From Flavobacteriaceae bacterium (GTDB taxonomy: Bacteria > Bacteroidota > Bacteroidia > Flavobacteriales > Flavobacteriaceae), in assembly GCA_014075215.1 (NCBI GenBank), contig CP046177.1, positions 3,782,501 to 3,846,500 on the forward strand: a DNA stretch of 64,000 bases, read 5' to 3'. Numbering within the stretch: position 1 is the stretch's first letter; every line of letters begins with the position of its first letter. Shown here piece after piece: positions 17,874 through 27,178 of this stretch. The notes below the pieces were generated by a model. It searched no databases, was not told where the DNA came from, and saw nothing but the letters and a program-made list of their open reading frames with translations. The translations under genes and the position numbers were made by a program.

Positions 17874-18443
17874 ATGGGTCAGAATAATGCCATACAAGAT
17901 ATCAAATTTTCAAACTTTATTTTAAAAAGATGTACTAGTATTCAGATAGGCTCGTATTTTTTGGCAAGTGCTTACCTGATTGAAAAAAGCATTGCTAACT
18001 TTTTAGCAGATGATACTATAATGATGTTTCTATCTGTACAATTGGTAGCGTTTTTTATCATTTCCATACTATTGTTTCTGTTCTTATTTTCTTCTTTAGC
18101 TTTATTCTATTCCAATAGGAGAAGTAGCAGAAAGCGGCATGTAGGTATCTGGAATCCCGCTTCAAAAAAAAGATTCCGCATATATCTGGTTTATTGTATT
18201 ATTGGTGTATTAACCCTGATACTGCTGTGGACTAACGGATTACATAATGTAATAGCCCCCGCAGGGTTTATTTTATATGCAATATTGCTAATCATATTAA
18301 GTGGCTCTGAGAAGAATTTTTATCTTTTTTCCGGAATTGCTTTTTTATTAGCTGCTACCTGTTTTATGATACCTGCTTACTGGTATTCTTCTATGTTGAT
18401 ACTGGGAATTGTATATGTGGTTTATGGAATTGTTATGAAATAA
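17874..18443 (+). CDS. Hypothetical membrane protein
   Basis: The 189-aa protein has about five hydrophobic segments (for example VQLVAFFIISILLFLFLFSS, FRIYLVYCIIGVLTLILLWT and VIAPAGFILYAILLIILSGS), with a basic loop after the second (SNRRSSRKRHVGIW). No domain is recognised. It sits alone between divergent and downstream non-coding DNA. Confidence 0.75.
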   Translation: MGQNNAIQDIKFSNFILKRCTSIQIGSYFLASAYLIEKSIANFLADDTIMMFLSVQLVAFFIISILLFLFLFSSLALFYSNRRSSRKRHVGIWNPASKKRFRIYLVYCIIGVLTLILLWTNGLHNVIAPAGFILYAILLIILSGSEKNFYLFSGIAFLLAATCFMIPAYWYSSMLILGIVYVVYGIVMK

Positions 18444-18821
18444 TTTCAGACTCTGCATAATGCTATAATGAAAATTGAACAGATAATAGTATAAATTTGA
18501 TCAATATTCAGGGATTTTTAACTCAAAAATACCCTATTATTGAAAATAGTGATGCCAAAATTTCATTGTTTTCGGGGGCTGACATGTGTGTTTTTATGCT
18601 ATAGATTTATTTTATTCAAACTATTCGATTGCTATGAGTACTTTGTTGGTGGTAGTTATTATTCTTTAATTCTATAAAATAGTGCCGATATTTGTTGCTC
18701 GGTGATGCTGATTGATTTTGGGAAAGCAAATCCAAAGGATGTTTTGGATGCTGCGCATAGTGTGACTCCTTTTGGTCCAGGCGGAACTTAATAAACAAAA
18801 CGTTCTTTAAAATATAAAATC
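18444..18821. other. Non-coding gap, no gene seen
   Basis: No frame with coding character was found in this 378-bp stretch. A minus-strand open frame that starts at 18963 crosses it, but its peptide has no recognisable features and it overlaps the repeat and tRNA remnant. The stretch ends with an A/T-rich segment that could hold the promoter of the former tRNA. Confidence 0.5.
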
Positions 18822-18861
18822 GGTTAAGTAGCTCAGAGGATAGAGCACCATTACTTTTCGA
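18822..18861 (+). pseudogene. tRNA 5'-half remnant
   Basis: GGTTAAG-TA-GCTC-AGAGGATA-GAGC reads as a tRNA acceptor 5' strand (7 nt), U8-A9, and a complete D arm with a 4-bp GCTC/GAGC stem and an A-G-x-G-G-A-T-A loop. The anticodon arm begins and then runs into the MITE-like repeat at 18862. No T arm or 3' acceptor strand follows. It is a truncated tRNA gene, or a 5' half left by integration or deletion. The isotype cannot be assigned. Confidence 0.5.
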
Positions 18862-19006
18862 TGATTGGCAAAAAAGTTCAACGCCCGAAGAAAATTTTAA
18901 ACTGGAGTAACCTGCTGGTTTTGAGGATTTAAAATCTTCGAGAAGGAAGAAATTTGAAGCCAAATCAATTCAAATACAAAATATATACCTATTTTGCAAA
19001 GGTTTC
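18862..19006. repeat. MITE-like palindromic repeat, copy 2
   Basis: This is the second copy of the element at 1893-2050. The shared core includes CCCGAAGAAAATTTTAAAC, GGTTTTGAGGATTTAAAAT, CGAGAAGGAAGAAATTTGAA and CTATTTTGCAAAGGTTTCA-like sequence. It follows directly on the truncated tRNA and precedes the VPS10-type gene by 40 nt, so its right end may contribute to that gene's leader. Confidence 0.7.
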
Positions 19007-19045
19007 AGCCTTATAACAAACAAGAGATATTAAAATAACCTGAAA

Positions 19046-21883
19046 ATGATGAAAACAATCTTTCAACTTGTACTACTTTTTATTTCATGGACACTATTCT
19101 CACAACAACCTGCAACTCAAGCAACTATTGTAAAAAAGGCGCTGGAAGAAAAAGAAAAACAGGCTAAAACCTCCATCATTAAAAATGTTTCTTTTACCAA
19201 TATCGGGCCGACAATTATGAGTGGCCGTGTTGCAGATATAGATGTCAACCCAAACGATCCGACAGAATTTTATGTAGGATATGCATCCGGAGGATTGTGG
19301 TACACGAATAATAACGGCACAACATTTTCTCCGGTTTTGGACAATTCGCCCACACAAAATGTCGGAGATATTGCAGTTGATTGGAAAAGCGGAACCATTT
19401 GGTTAGGAACAGGAGAAAAGAACTCTTCCAGATCTTCCTATGCCGGAATCGGAATGTTGAAATCTGTAAATAAAGGGAAATCCTGGGAAGCTGTTGGTTT
19501 GTCAGACACGCATCATATCAGTAGAATTGTTATCAACCCAAACAACCCAAATGAAATCATTGTTGGGGTAATAGGTCATCTATACTCACCGAATGCCGAA
19601 AGAGGAATTTTCAAAACAGCAGACGGAGGGGAGACATGGAAAAAAACACTATTTATCAATCGTGATACGGGAATTATAGATATCGCCGCGGCTCCTCAAA
19701 ATCCAAAAATATTATATGCTGCTTCCTGGGAGCGGGAACGCAAAGCGTGGAATTTTGATGGTGATGGAAAGCACTCGGCCGTCTATAAAAGTATTGACGG
19801 AGGAGATTTCTGGAAAAAAATTTCCGAAAAAAACGGATTTCCAAATGGAGATGGCGTTGGTAGAATAGGACTAGCCGTATACGATGAAAATACGGTATAT
19901 GCGCTGCATGATAGTCAGTTTAGAAGAAAAGCAGATCATAAGAAAAAAACATCTTCGGATGTACTTACCAAAGACGATTTTAAGACCATGTCTGTAGATG
20001 TATTTTTAAATCTTACCGATGAAAAATTAAATAAGTACCTAAAAACAAATGGGTTTCAGGAAAAATACAAAGCAGAAAATGTAAAACAGATGGTACGTGC
20101 AGGCTCTGTAAAACCTGTAGATTTGGCAAAATATTTGGAAGACGCCAATTCCTTGTTGTTTGATACGCCGGTTGTGGGTGCGGAAGTTTTTTTAACGACA
20201 AACGGAGGCAAATCATGGGAAAAAACACACAAGGAATATTTGGATGACTTATATTATTCTTACGGATATTATTTTGGAGAAATTCGTGTAGATCCGCAGG
20301 ATAAAAATGGAATATACATTTTGGGAGTTCCTATTTTGAAATCCAAAGACACAGGAAAAACATTTACATCCATTAGCAGGGAAAATGTACATGCAGATCA
20401 CCAGGCATTGTGGGTAAATCCAAAACAACAAGGGCATTTAATTGACGGAAATGATGGCGGGCTCAACCTTTCTTATGACGACGGAGAAAGCTGGACGAAA
20501 TTGAATGTACCCTCTGTTGGCCAGTTCTACGCTATTTATGCAGACAACCAAAAGCCCTATCACGTTTACGGAGGTTTGCAAGACAACGGTGTTTGGACGG
20601 CTCCTCATACGGCAAAAATTGATACGCGTTGGCACCAGTCAGGGCAAAACCCCTACAAATCCATTATGGGAGGTGATGGCATGCAGATTCAGGTAGACGA
20701 TAGAAACCCAAATATAGTGTATACGGGATATCAGTTTGGAAACTATTATAGAATTGACAGGGGTTCCGGCAAAAGAAAATACATCCAGCCTAAACATACG
20801 TTAGGAGAAAACCCGTATCGGTTCAATTGGCAGACACCCATTCAGTTGTCAAAACACCATCAGGATATCTTATATTTGGGAAGTAATAAATTGCACCGAA
20901 GTTTAAACCGGGGAGATACCTGGGAAACCATTTCCGATAATTTAACCACCGGAGGGAAAAAAGGAAATGTAGCTTACGGAACCCTGACAACCATTTCGGA
21001 ATCTCCTTTCCAATTCGGATTGATTTATGTAGGTTCTGATGACGGGTATGTTCATATTACAAAAGACGGCGGAGGCTCTTGGGAAAAAATTTCGAATGCG
21101 TTTCCAAAAGACCTGTGGGTTAGCAGGGTGATTGCCTCACAGCACAAAAAAGAACGTGTATACGTTACCTTAAACGGATATCGCTGGGATGATTTTACTC
21201 CTTATGTTTACGTATCGGAAGATTATGGAAAAACATGGAAAAATATCTCTGACAGCATTCCTGTGTCTCCGGTGAATGTCATTCGAGAAGATCCGGAAAA
21301 CCCGGATTTGTTGTATATTGGAACAGACAATGGAGTATACGCTTCTTTTGACAGGGGGGACAAATGGTTTCCGTTCCACAAAGGGTTGCCCAATGTTGCT
21401 GTGCATGATTTGGCAGTACAACCCGAAGCAAAACATTTAATAGTGGGGACACACGGACGAAGTTTGTACAAAGCCAATATTGCTCCGTTACAGTTAATGA
21501 CTAAAGAACTGGCAGCTAAAAAACATCATATTTTTGCTATTTCACCCATTCGGAAAAGAGAAAACTGGGGGAGCTCATGGAGTAAGTGGTTAAAGCCGAA
21601 CACTCCGAAAATTACAATTCCATATTATTCTAAAGAAAAAAAGAAAACAACCATAGCTGTCTACCTGAATACGATCAAAGTAAATTCAATTCCCGTAAAT
21701 GCAGATACCGGAATTAACGAAGCCGTTTTTGATGTTTCTTTTTCCAAAAAAGGAAAAAAAGCGTACTTGAATAAACATAAAGAAAATACTTTAAAAGAAG
21801 CTAAAAACGGAGTGTATTATTTGCCGAAAGGAGAATACACTGTGAAAATCGGCAAGGAAGAAAGAAGTTTTTCTATCAAATAA
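19046..21883 (+). CDS. Secreted VPS10/BNR-repeat beta-propeller protein
   Basis: The 945-aa protein has a Sec signal peptide (MMKTIFQLVLLFISWTLFSQ) and many BNR/Asp-box repeats of the S-x-D-x-G-x-T-W type: YKSIDGGDFWKKIS, LTTNGGKSWEKT, ITKDGGGSWEKIS, VSEDYGKTWKNIS, ASFDRGDKWFPF. These form sialidase/VPS10-type beta-propellers, about two of them given the length. Proteins like this in Bacteroidota are annotated as glycosyl hydrolases, but the repeats alone do not show catalysis. The region after about residue 815 (HIFAISPIRKRENWG) is a small accessory domain. It precedes sdhC by about 105 nt, probably without a functional link. Confidence 0.85.
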   Translation: MMKTIFQLVLLFISWTLFSQQPATQATIVKKALEEKEKQAKTSIIKNVSFTNIGPTIMSGRVADIDVNPNDPTEFYVGYASGGLWYTNNNGTTFSPVLDNSPTQNVGDIAVDWKSGTIWLGTGEKNSSRSSYAGIGMLKSVNKGKSWEAVGLSDTHHISRIVINPNNPNEIIVGVIGHLYSPNAERGIFKTADGGETWKKTLFINRDTGIIDIAAAPQNPKILYAASWERERKAWNFDGDGKHSAVYKSIDGGDFWKKISEKNGFPNGDGVGRIGLAVYDENTVYALHDSQFRRKADHKKKTSSDVLTKDDFKTMSVDVFLNLTDEKLNKYLKTNGFQEKYKAENVKQMVRAGSVKPVDLAKYLEDANSLLFDTPVVGAEVFLTTNGGKSWEKTHKEYLDDLYYSYGYYFGEIRVDPQDKNGIYILGVPILKSKDTGKTFTSISRENVHADHQALWVNPKQQGHLIDGNDGGLNLSYDDGESWTKLNVPSVGQFYAIYADNQKPYHVYGGLQDNGVWTAPHTAKIDTRWHQSGQNPYKSIMGGDGMQIQVDDRNPNIVYTGYQFGNYYRIDRGSGKRKYIQPKHTLGENPYRFNWQTPIQLSKHHQDILYLGSNKLHRSLNRGDTWETISDNLTTGGKKGNVAYGTLTTISESPFQFGLIYVGSDDGYVHITKDGGGSWEKISNAFPKDLWVSRVIASQHKKERVYVTLNGYRWDDFTPYVYVSEDYGKTWKNISDSIPVSPVNVIREDPENPDLLYIGTDNGVYASFDRGDKWFPFHKGLPNVAVHDLAVQPEAKHLIVGTHGRSLYKANIAPLQLMTKELAAKKHHIFAISPIRKRENWGSSWSKWLKPNTPKITIPYYSKEKKKTTIAVYLNTIKVNSIPVNADTGINEAVFDVSFSKKGKKAYLNKHKENTLKEAKNGVYYLPKGEYTVKIGKEERSFSIK

Positions 21884-21988
21884 GATAATTAATTGTAATC
21901 ATTCTAAATACAAAGGAAAATGACTTTTAAAGCTTGTTCATAAAACGTTTGCATCGTACCTTTGTATGTATTAAAATTAACTACTAAA

Positions 21989-22663
21989 ATGAGTGGACTT
22001 TTCAATTCTTCAATAGGGAGAAAGTTTGCCATGGCACTTTCGGCACTTTTCCTGATGATTTTCCTTTTACAGCATTTTGCCATTAACATTTTATCGGTTT
22101 TTAGTGAAAATGCATTTAACCGGGCTTCTCATTTTATGGGGACATTTTGGGCAGTGCAATATATTTTACAACCCGTTTTGATTTTGGGCGTGGTGTTTCA
22201 CTTTGTCATGGGATTTGTATTGGAAATTCAAAATAACAAAGCACGTCAGGTCAAATATACAAAAAACAATGGCGGAGCTAATTCATCATGGATGAGTCGG
22301 AACATGATCTGGAGCGGATTGGTAATTTTAGCTTTTATGGTACTACATTTCATTGATTTCTGGATTCCCGAAATCAAGACAAAATATATATTAGGAGATA
22401 TGAGCGGAATGCATGAAGGAGAATTCAGATATTTTTATGAATTGACAGAAAAGTTTCACAGTCCGGTTCGTGTAGGTGCGTATTGCTTAGCTTTTGTGTT
22501 TTTAGCCATGCATTTATTACATGGTTTCAGTTCAGCTTTCCAGTCTGTTGGAGCCAACAATAAATATACCAGAGGTTTGAAGAAGATTTCAAAAATTTAC
22601 GCAATAGGAATTCCGATAGGATTTATTTTTATCGCATTGTTTCACCATATTTCAGGACACTAA
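21989..22663 (+). CDS. sdhC: Succinate dehydrogenase cytochrome b subunit
   Basis: The membrane anchor of complex II, passing electrons from succinate oxidation to menaquinone. The 224-aa length and five hydrophobic helices fit the single-subunit (type B) anchors of Bacteroidota, with no separate SdhD. Candidate axial haem ligands are His in FLLQHFAINI, ILGVVFHFVMGF, FMVLHFIDFW and FLAMHLLHGFSSAFQ. The start at 21989 (MSGLFNSSIGRKFAM) is preferred; nine extra upstream codons have no family similarity. It is followed by sdhA after 16 nt, then sdhB, in one operon. Confidence 0.95.
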   Translation: MSGLFNSSIGRKFAMALSALFLMIFLLQHFAINILSVFSENAFNRASHFMGTFWAVQYILQPVLILGVVFHFVMGFVLEIQNNKARQVKYTKNNGGANSSWMSRNMIWSGLVILAFMVLHFIDFWIPEIKTKYILGDMSGMHEGEFRYFYELTEKFHSPVRVGAYCLAFVFLAMHLLHGFSSAFQSVGANNKYTRGLKKISKIYAIGIPIGFIFIALFHHISGH

Positions 22664-22679
22664 AAAAAGACTTATCACT

Positions 22680-24692
22680 ATGGCTTTAGATTCAAAAGTA
22701 CCTTCAGGACCACTAGCGGATAAGTGGACAAAACATAAAAATGACATTGACCTTGTAAATCCGGCTAATAAACGCCTGATTGATATTATTGTTGTGGGAA
22801 CAGGGCTAGCAGGGGGATCTGCGGCAGCAACACTGGCAGAGCTCGGCTACAACGTAAAAGCATTTTGCTTTCAAGATTCGCCAAGGCGAGCACATTCTAT
22901 TGCGGCGCAGGGAGGCATTAACGCCGCAAAAAATTACCAGGGAGACGGAGATTCTACTTACCGGTTATTTTATGATACGGTAAAAGGAGGAGATTACCGC
23001 TCACGGGAAGCCAATGTATACCGTTTGGCAGAAGTTTCCGCAAATATTATCGATCAGTGTGTGGCACAAGGAGTTCCTTTTGCACGCGATTATGGAGGTT
23101 TGTTAGACAATCGCTCCTTTGGTGGGGTACTGGTTTCCAGAACTTTTTATGCAAAAGGGCAAACCGGACAACAATTATTGTTAGGAGCTTATTCGGCAAT
23201 AAATCGTCAAATTGGCCGTGGCAAGATCAAAATGTATAACCGGCATGAAATGTTAGATGTGGTGATTGTTGATGGGAAAGCACGAGGGATTATCGCTCGA
23301 AATTTAGTAACCGGAGAAATAGAACGCCATTCTGCACATGCTGTTGTCCTGGGAACGGGAGGGTACGGAAATGTATTTTTCCTGTCAACCAATGCCATGT
23401 GTTCTAACGTAACAGCAGCTTGGAAAGCTCACAAACGCGGAGCTTATTTTGCAAACCCTTGTTACACGCAAATTCACCCCACTTGTATTCCGGTTTCAGG
23501 AGATCACCAGTCCAAATTAACATTGATGTCGGAATCATTGAGAAATGACGGGCGCATCTGGGTTCCCAAGAAATTAGAAGACGTAAAAGCCATCAGAGAG
23601 GGAAAATTAAAACCCACTCAAATTGCCGAAGAAGATAGGGATTACTATCTGGAGAGACGTTACCCTGCTTTTGGAAACTTGGTCCCCAGAGATGTTGCGT
23701 CCAGAGCAGCAAAAGAACGTTGTGATGCCGGATTTGGAGTGAATACAACAGGAGAAGCGGTGTATTTAGACTTTGCTTCGGCAATTCAGCGTTACGGGAA
23801 AGAGCAAGCACAGATTAGACACCTGGATCAAAATGATGCCGCTTTGGTAACATCACTCGGACAAGAAGCGATAAAAACAAAATACGGGAACCTGTTTCAA
23901 ATGTATGAGAAGATCGTTGATGAAAATCCGTACGAAACTCCTATGATGATCTATCCGGCTGTACATTATACGATGGGGGGAGTTTGGGTAGATTACAATT
24001 TACAAACAACTATTCCCGGCTTGTACTGCATTGGAGAAGCTAATTTCTCTGATCACGGGGCTAACAGATTAGGAGCATCTGCTCTGATGCAAGGTTTGGC
24101 AGACGGTTATTTTGTATTGCCATATACCATAGGAGATTATTTGGCAAATGACATTAGAACCGGATCGATTTCTACGGATTTACCTGAGTTTGAAGCTGCA
24201 GAGAAGAGTGTTAAGGAAACCTTAGATAAGCTAGTTAACAACAGTGGGAAACATTCCGTAGATCATTTTCATAAGAGATTAGGAAAGATCATGTGGAATA
24301 AAGTAGGTATGTCTCGTAATGAAAAAGGGCTTCGGGAAGCCATTGAAGAAATTTCTGCTTTGCGAAAAGAGTTTTGGAAAGATGTTCGAGTTCCCGGGTC
24401 TGCTAATGAATTCAATGAAGAATTGGCAAAAGCAGGTCGAGTAGCGGATTTTCTGGAATTAGGTGAATTATTTGCCAAAGATGCTTTGTATAGAACCGAA
24501 TCGTGCGGAGGTCATTTTAGAGAAGAATCCGTAGAAGAAGACGGACCTCAGAAAGGCGAAGCAAAACGAAATGACAAGGCGTTTGCATTTGTTTCTGCAT
24601 GGGAATATAAAGGAGAACCCAAAGATGCCGTACTGCACAAAGAAGAATTAGAATTTAATGATATAGAATTAAAACAAAGAAGTTATAAATAG
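22680..24692 (+). CDS. sdhA: Succinate dehydrogenase flavoprotein subunit
   Basis: The catalytic subunit that oxidises succinate to fumarate with covalently bound FAD. The Rossmann motif IIVVGTGLAGGSAAATLAEL lies at about residues 36-55, and HSIAAQGGINAAKN at about 75-88 carries the His that binds FAD. Substrate and catalytic residues are seen in HPTCIPVSGD, the active-site Arg region YPAFGNLVPRDVASRA, HYTMGGVWVDY and NRLGASALMQGLADGY. The 670-aa length is normal for the Bacteroidota type. It is the middle gene of sdhCAB. Confidence 0.97.
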   Translation: MALDSKVPSGPLADKWTKHKNDIDLVNPANKRLIDIIVVGTGLAGGSAAATLAELGYNVKAFCFQDSPRRAHSIAAQGGINAAKNYQGDGDSTYRLFYDTVKGGDYRSREANVYRLAEVSANIIDQCVAQGVPFARDYGGLLDNRSFGGVLVSRTFYAKGQTGQQLLLGAYSAINRQIGRGKIKMYNRHEMLDVVIVDGKARGIIARNLVTGEIERHSAHAVVLGTGGYGNVFFLSTNAMCSNVTAAWKAHKRGAYFANPCYTQIHPTCIPVSGDHQSKLTLMSESLRNDGRIWVPKKLEDVKAIREGKLKPTQIAEEDRDYYLERRYPAFGNLVPRDVASRAAKERCDAGFGVNTTGEAVYLDFASAIQRYGKEQAQIRHLDQNDAALVTSLGQEAIKTKYGNLFQMYEKIVDENPYETPMMIYPAVHYTMGGVWVDYNLQTTIPGLYCIGEANFSDHGANRLGASALMQGLADGYFVLPYTIGDYLANDIRTGSISTDLPEFEAAEKSVKETLDKLVNNSGKHSVDHFHKRLGKIMWNKVGMSRNEKGLREAIEEISALRKEFWKDVRVPGSANEFNEELAKAGRVADFLELGELFAKDALYRTESCGGHFREESVEEDGPQKGEAKRNDKAFAFVSAWEYKGEPKDAVLHKEELEFNDIELKQRSYK

Positions 24693-24769
24693 ATGTCAGT
24701 ATTGAGATTTGAAATGTTAGACTTTATAACTACTCATATACTCAGTATTCAATACTAAAATCTAAGTAA

Positions 24770-25516
24770 ATGAACTTAACACTTAAAATTTGGCGTCAAA
24801 AAAATGCTAGTGATAAAGGTAAAATGGTCAATTACCAAATTGCGGATGTGTCGCCCGATATGTCTTTCCTTGAAATGTTAGATGTATTAAACAATCAATT
24901 AATTGAAAAGGGTGATGAGCCCGTGGCCTTTGACCACGATTGTAGAGAGGGAATCTGTGGTATGTGTTCTTTATATATTAACGGAGAAGCACATGGCCCC
25001 GACAGAGGGATTACAACCTGTCAACTACACATGCGTAAATTTAAAGACGGAGATACTATTTATATAGAACCTTTCCGATCGAAAGCTTTTCCGGTAGTTA
25101 AAGATTTGGTGGTAGACAGAAGTGCTTTTGATAGAATTCAACATGCCGGAGGGTTTATTTCCATAAACACGTCCGGAAATACTCAGGATGCAAATGCTAT
25201 TCCTATTAATAAACACGATGCAGATACTGCTTTTGATGCAGCGACCTGCATCGGTTGTGGTGCCTGTGTAGCAACCTGTAAAAACTCAAGTGCCATGTTA
25301 TTTGTTTCTGCAAAGGTATCTCAGTTCGCTTTATTGCCACAAGGGCAAGTTGAAGCTACTGATCGCGTACTCAATATGGTGAAACAAATGGATGAAGAAG
25401 GGTTTGGAAACTGTACCAATACCGGAGCTTGTGAAGTGGAATGCCCCAAAGGAATTTCATTGGAAAATATTGCCAGAATGAATCGTGAATACTTAAAGGC
25501 GAGTTTGAAAGGGTAA
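24770..25516 (+). CDS. sdhB: Succinate dehydrogenase iron-sulfur subunit
   Basis: The electron-transfer subunit of complex II. Plant-type [2Fe-2S] cysteines occur in HDCREGICGMCSLYING and TTCQLHM (about residues 61-90). The [4Fe-4S] and [3Fe-4S] centres are bound by CIGCGACVATCKN (about 160) and CTNTGACEVECPKG (about 217). The 248-aa length is normal. It lies 77 nt after sdhA, with no terminator or promoter that I can see in the gap, so it should be co-transcribed. Confidence 0.97.
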   Translation: MNLTLKIWRQKNASDKGKMVNYQIADVSPDMSFLEMLDVLNNQLIEKGDEPVAFDHDCREGICGMCSLYINGEAHGPDRGITTCQLHMRKFKDGDTIYIEPFRSKAFPVVKDLVVDRSAFDRIQHAGGFISINTSGNTQDANAIPINKHDADTAFDAATCIGCGACVATCKNSSAMLFVSAKVSQFALLPQGQVEATDRVLNMVKQMDEEGFGNCTNTGACEVECPKGISLENIARMNREYLKASLKG

Positions 25517-25658
25517 CTTATACCGGATTAAACGTTATAAAGTCTTATATGACCCTTATAAAGAAGTGAGGAAAGCATTGGTTTTAAAAACCCCCCTTAT
25601 CATTTACTTGATCTTTAAAACCAATGCGAAAATCCAATATTTATAGAAGCTTTATAAC

Positions 25659-26012
25659 TTATGAATGATAATAGCGTTCATTAATAATTTTCCCATCTTT
25701 CCACTGTGTGCGATTCACTTGTTCAAAATGATGCTTTTTGCCATCATTAGTTGTAAAATCCATCACAGCTTCATAGTAAGAAATGTCTCCATTCACAGCT
25801 ATATTTTTCATTTGATATCCGCCAAACTCAGTTACAGTAGATAACAGATCTCTCTCAGCTTGTAAACAAACTTCTTTTCCTATTTTAGGATTGTTGTCAG
25901 CTTCTTGTAAAACAACATCATCAGCTAAATATTTTTCCATAGCTTCAATAAATTGTCCTTTCCCTAGCAATTCTTTTAAATCTAAAAGTGAGTTCTCAAT
26001 TTGATTTTTCAT
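25659..26012 (-). CDS. SnoaL/NTF2-like protein
   Basis: A 117-aa protein with the cone-shaped alpha+beta layout of the SnoaL/NTF2-like superfamily: two N-terminal helices (LLDLKELLGKGQFIEAMEKY), an LADDVVLQEADN segment, and beta strands ending HFEQVNRTQWKDGKIINERY. Members bind small molecules or act as steroid-isomerase-like enzymes. The pocket residues do not define a substrate. It stands alone, convergent with sdhB. Confidence 0.75.
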   Translation of the reverse strand: MKNQIENSLLDLKELLGKGQFIEAMEKYLADDVVLQEADNNPKIGKEVCLQAERDLLSTVTEFGGYQMKNIAVNGDISYYEAVMDFTTNDGKKHHFEQVNRTQWKDGKIINERYYHS

Positions 26013-26111
26013 ATCTTAAATTATTATTTAGTTCGACTATTAAGACGCTGCGAATAGGTTTTACTTACAAATAAGAATCATACATTTTCTGCATTCAATA
26101 AGGGCTTAAAC

Positions 26112-26283
26112 ATAATGAACTCATTTAAACTTTTTGGATGTAAGCGAAAATTAGAAGTTTTTAGGGCTGTTGAAGGATTTTTTGAGTTGCATAGCACAGC
26201 GCTACGGAAGGAAAAAAAGACAAAAACAGAGCGGAAAACAGTAATTTTTTAGCAAATTGAAAAAGTTTAAATGAGTTCATTAT
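26112..26283. repeat. MITE-like element with 24-bp perfect inverted repeats
   Basis: A 172-bp element bounded by perfect 24-bp inverted repeats at 26112-26135 and 26260-26283 (outer part ATAATGAACTCATTTAAAC and its complement). The interior has no ORF and is A/T-rich. Its size and ends are those of a non-autonomous transposable element. No obvious target duplication beyond short A-rich flanks is seen. The remaining gap (26013-26111 and 26284-26585) shows no gene. Confidence 0.8.
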
Positions 26284-26585
26284 AAAACTGTAGTAAAATT
26301 CAACTAAAAATGTCATAAAATATTGATTTAATAATGGCAAATTATTTTAGTCTGGCTATACTATACAAGTGGTATTCATCAGAACTTTCTTTACCATGAA
26401 TAACAAATTTGTTTCACTCATCGCAATTTTTGATTTTAAAGCACCACAAATTAAGTATTTTTCTTTAATATAAGAGAATCAGGATTTTTATTGAATAAAA
26501 AACGGAATTGTTCATAGACCTTTACCTGAGAAAATGTGAAAGCATTTATCAAAAACAATCATTAATAACTTAAAAGGTAAAAGTC

Positions 26586-27077
26586 ATGAAAGCAAAAAGT
26601 AAATTGACAGAAAAACAAAAAAATGCGCTTATTGAGAAGGCAAAGAAAAATAATGTTGAATATCGTAAAAAAGTTCAACATTTAGTAGATAGTAATAAAA
26701 AATTATTGGAAGTACCTGAAGACACTGTATACATCGGTGCAGGAGAGGTAGAGTTTGCCGTATTTATTGCATACGGAGTCTTGACTTTTGACATTACATT
26801 TGTAGGAAGTCCCTCCGGAACATTATCCTTTAGTGGAAACGATTGGGGTCTTGGACTCGGAGCCTGGGAAGGAGAAGGTGCTGCGATATTTAGTCTTCCC
26901 CCAAATGAGTTGGTAGGATTCGGGTCAGCAATAGTAATTGTAGGAGGAGCAGATGAAAATGCATTTACGGTTAATTGTTACGATAGCAATGGTACTTACT
27001 ATGGTAATATCACAGGGATTGCAGAAGGAGCAGGTGTTGTTGCAGCAACTATTGGCGGAACTTATACTTGGGGATAA
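26586..27077 (+). CDS. Hypothetical protein with Gly-rich beta domain
   Basis: This 163-aa protein starts with a charged, helical segment (residues 1-43, KSKLTEKQKNALIEKAKKNN) and continues in a Gly-rich, strongly alternating hydrophobic region typical of a small beta-barrel (SPSGTLSFSGNDWGLGLGAW, and GIAEGAGVVAATIGGTYTWG at the end). No signal peptide is seen. The barrel part faintly resembles the Rhodococcus VapA-type fold, but I would not assign it. An A-rich leader (AAAGGTAAAAGTC) precedes the ATG and a strong terminator follows, so it is a real single-gene transcript. Confidence 0.7.
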   Translation: MKAKSKLTEKQKNALIEKAKKNNVEYRKKVQHLVDSNKKLLEVPEDTVYIGAGEVEFAVFIAYGVLTFDITFVGSPSGTLSFSGNDWGLGLGAWEGEGAAIFSLPPNELVGFGSAIVIVGGADENAFTVNCYDSNGTYYGNITGIAEGAGVVAATIGGTYTWG

Positions 27078-27105
27078 TTTCAATAGTATTTTTTAAAGTA
27101 GCATT

Positions 27106-27140
27106 AAATTCCGGAAGGTTAAGATTTTCCGGAATTTTTT
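27106..27140 (+). terminator. Rho-independent terminator
   Basis: AAATTCCGGAA at 27106-27116 pairs with TTCCGGAATTT at 27127-27137 and runs into a T6 tract. It ends the 26586-27077 transcript and could also stop the convergent two-component operon. Confidence 0.9.
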
Positions 27141-27178
27141 GATTTGTATATTTTATGAATATCTGTTAAATAACTAAT

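Noticed and set aside
18616..18963. A 115-codon minus-strand frame across the tRNA remnant and MITE
   Set aside because: It overlaps structured repeats, has low-complexity Lys/Ser/His composition and no recognisable motif.
26586..27077. Similarity to the VapA virulence-associated fold
   Set aside because: Only a general Gly-rich beta pattern is shared; no signal peptide and no specific motif, so I left it as hypothetical.
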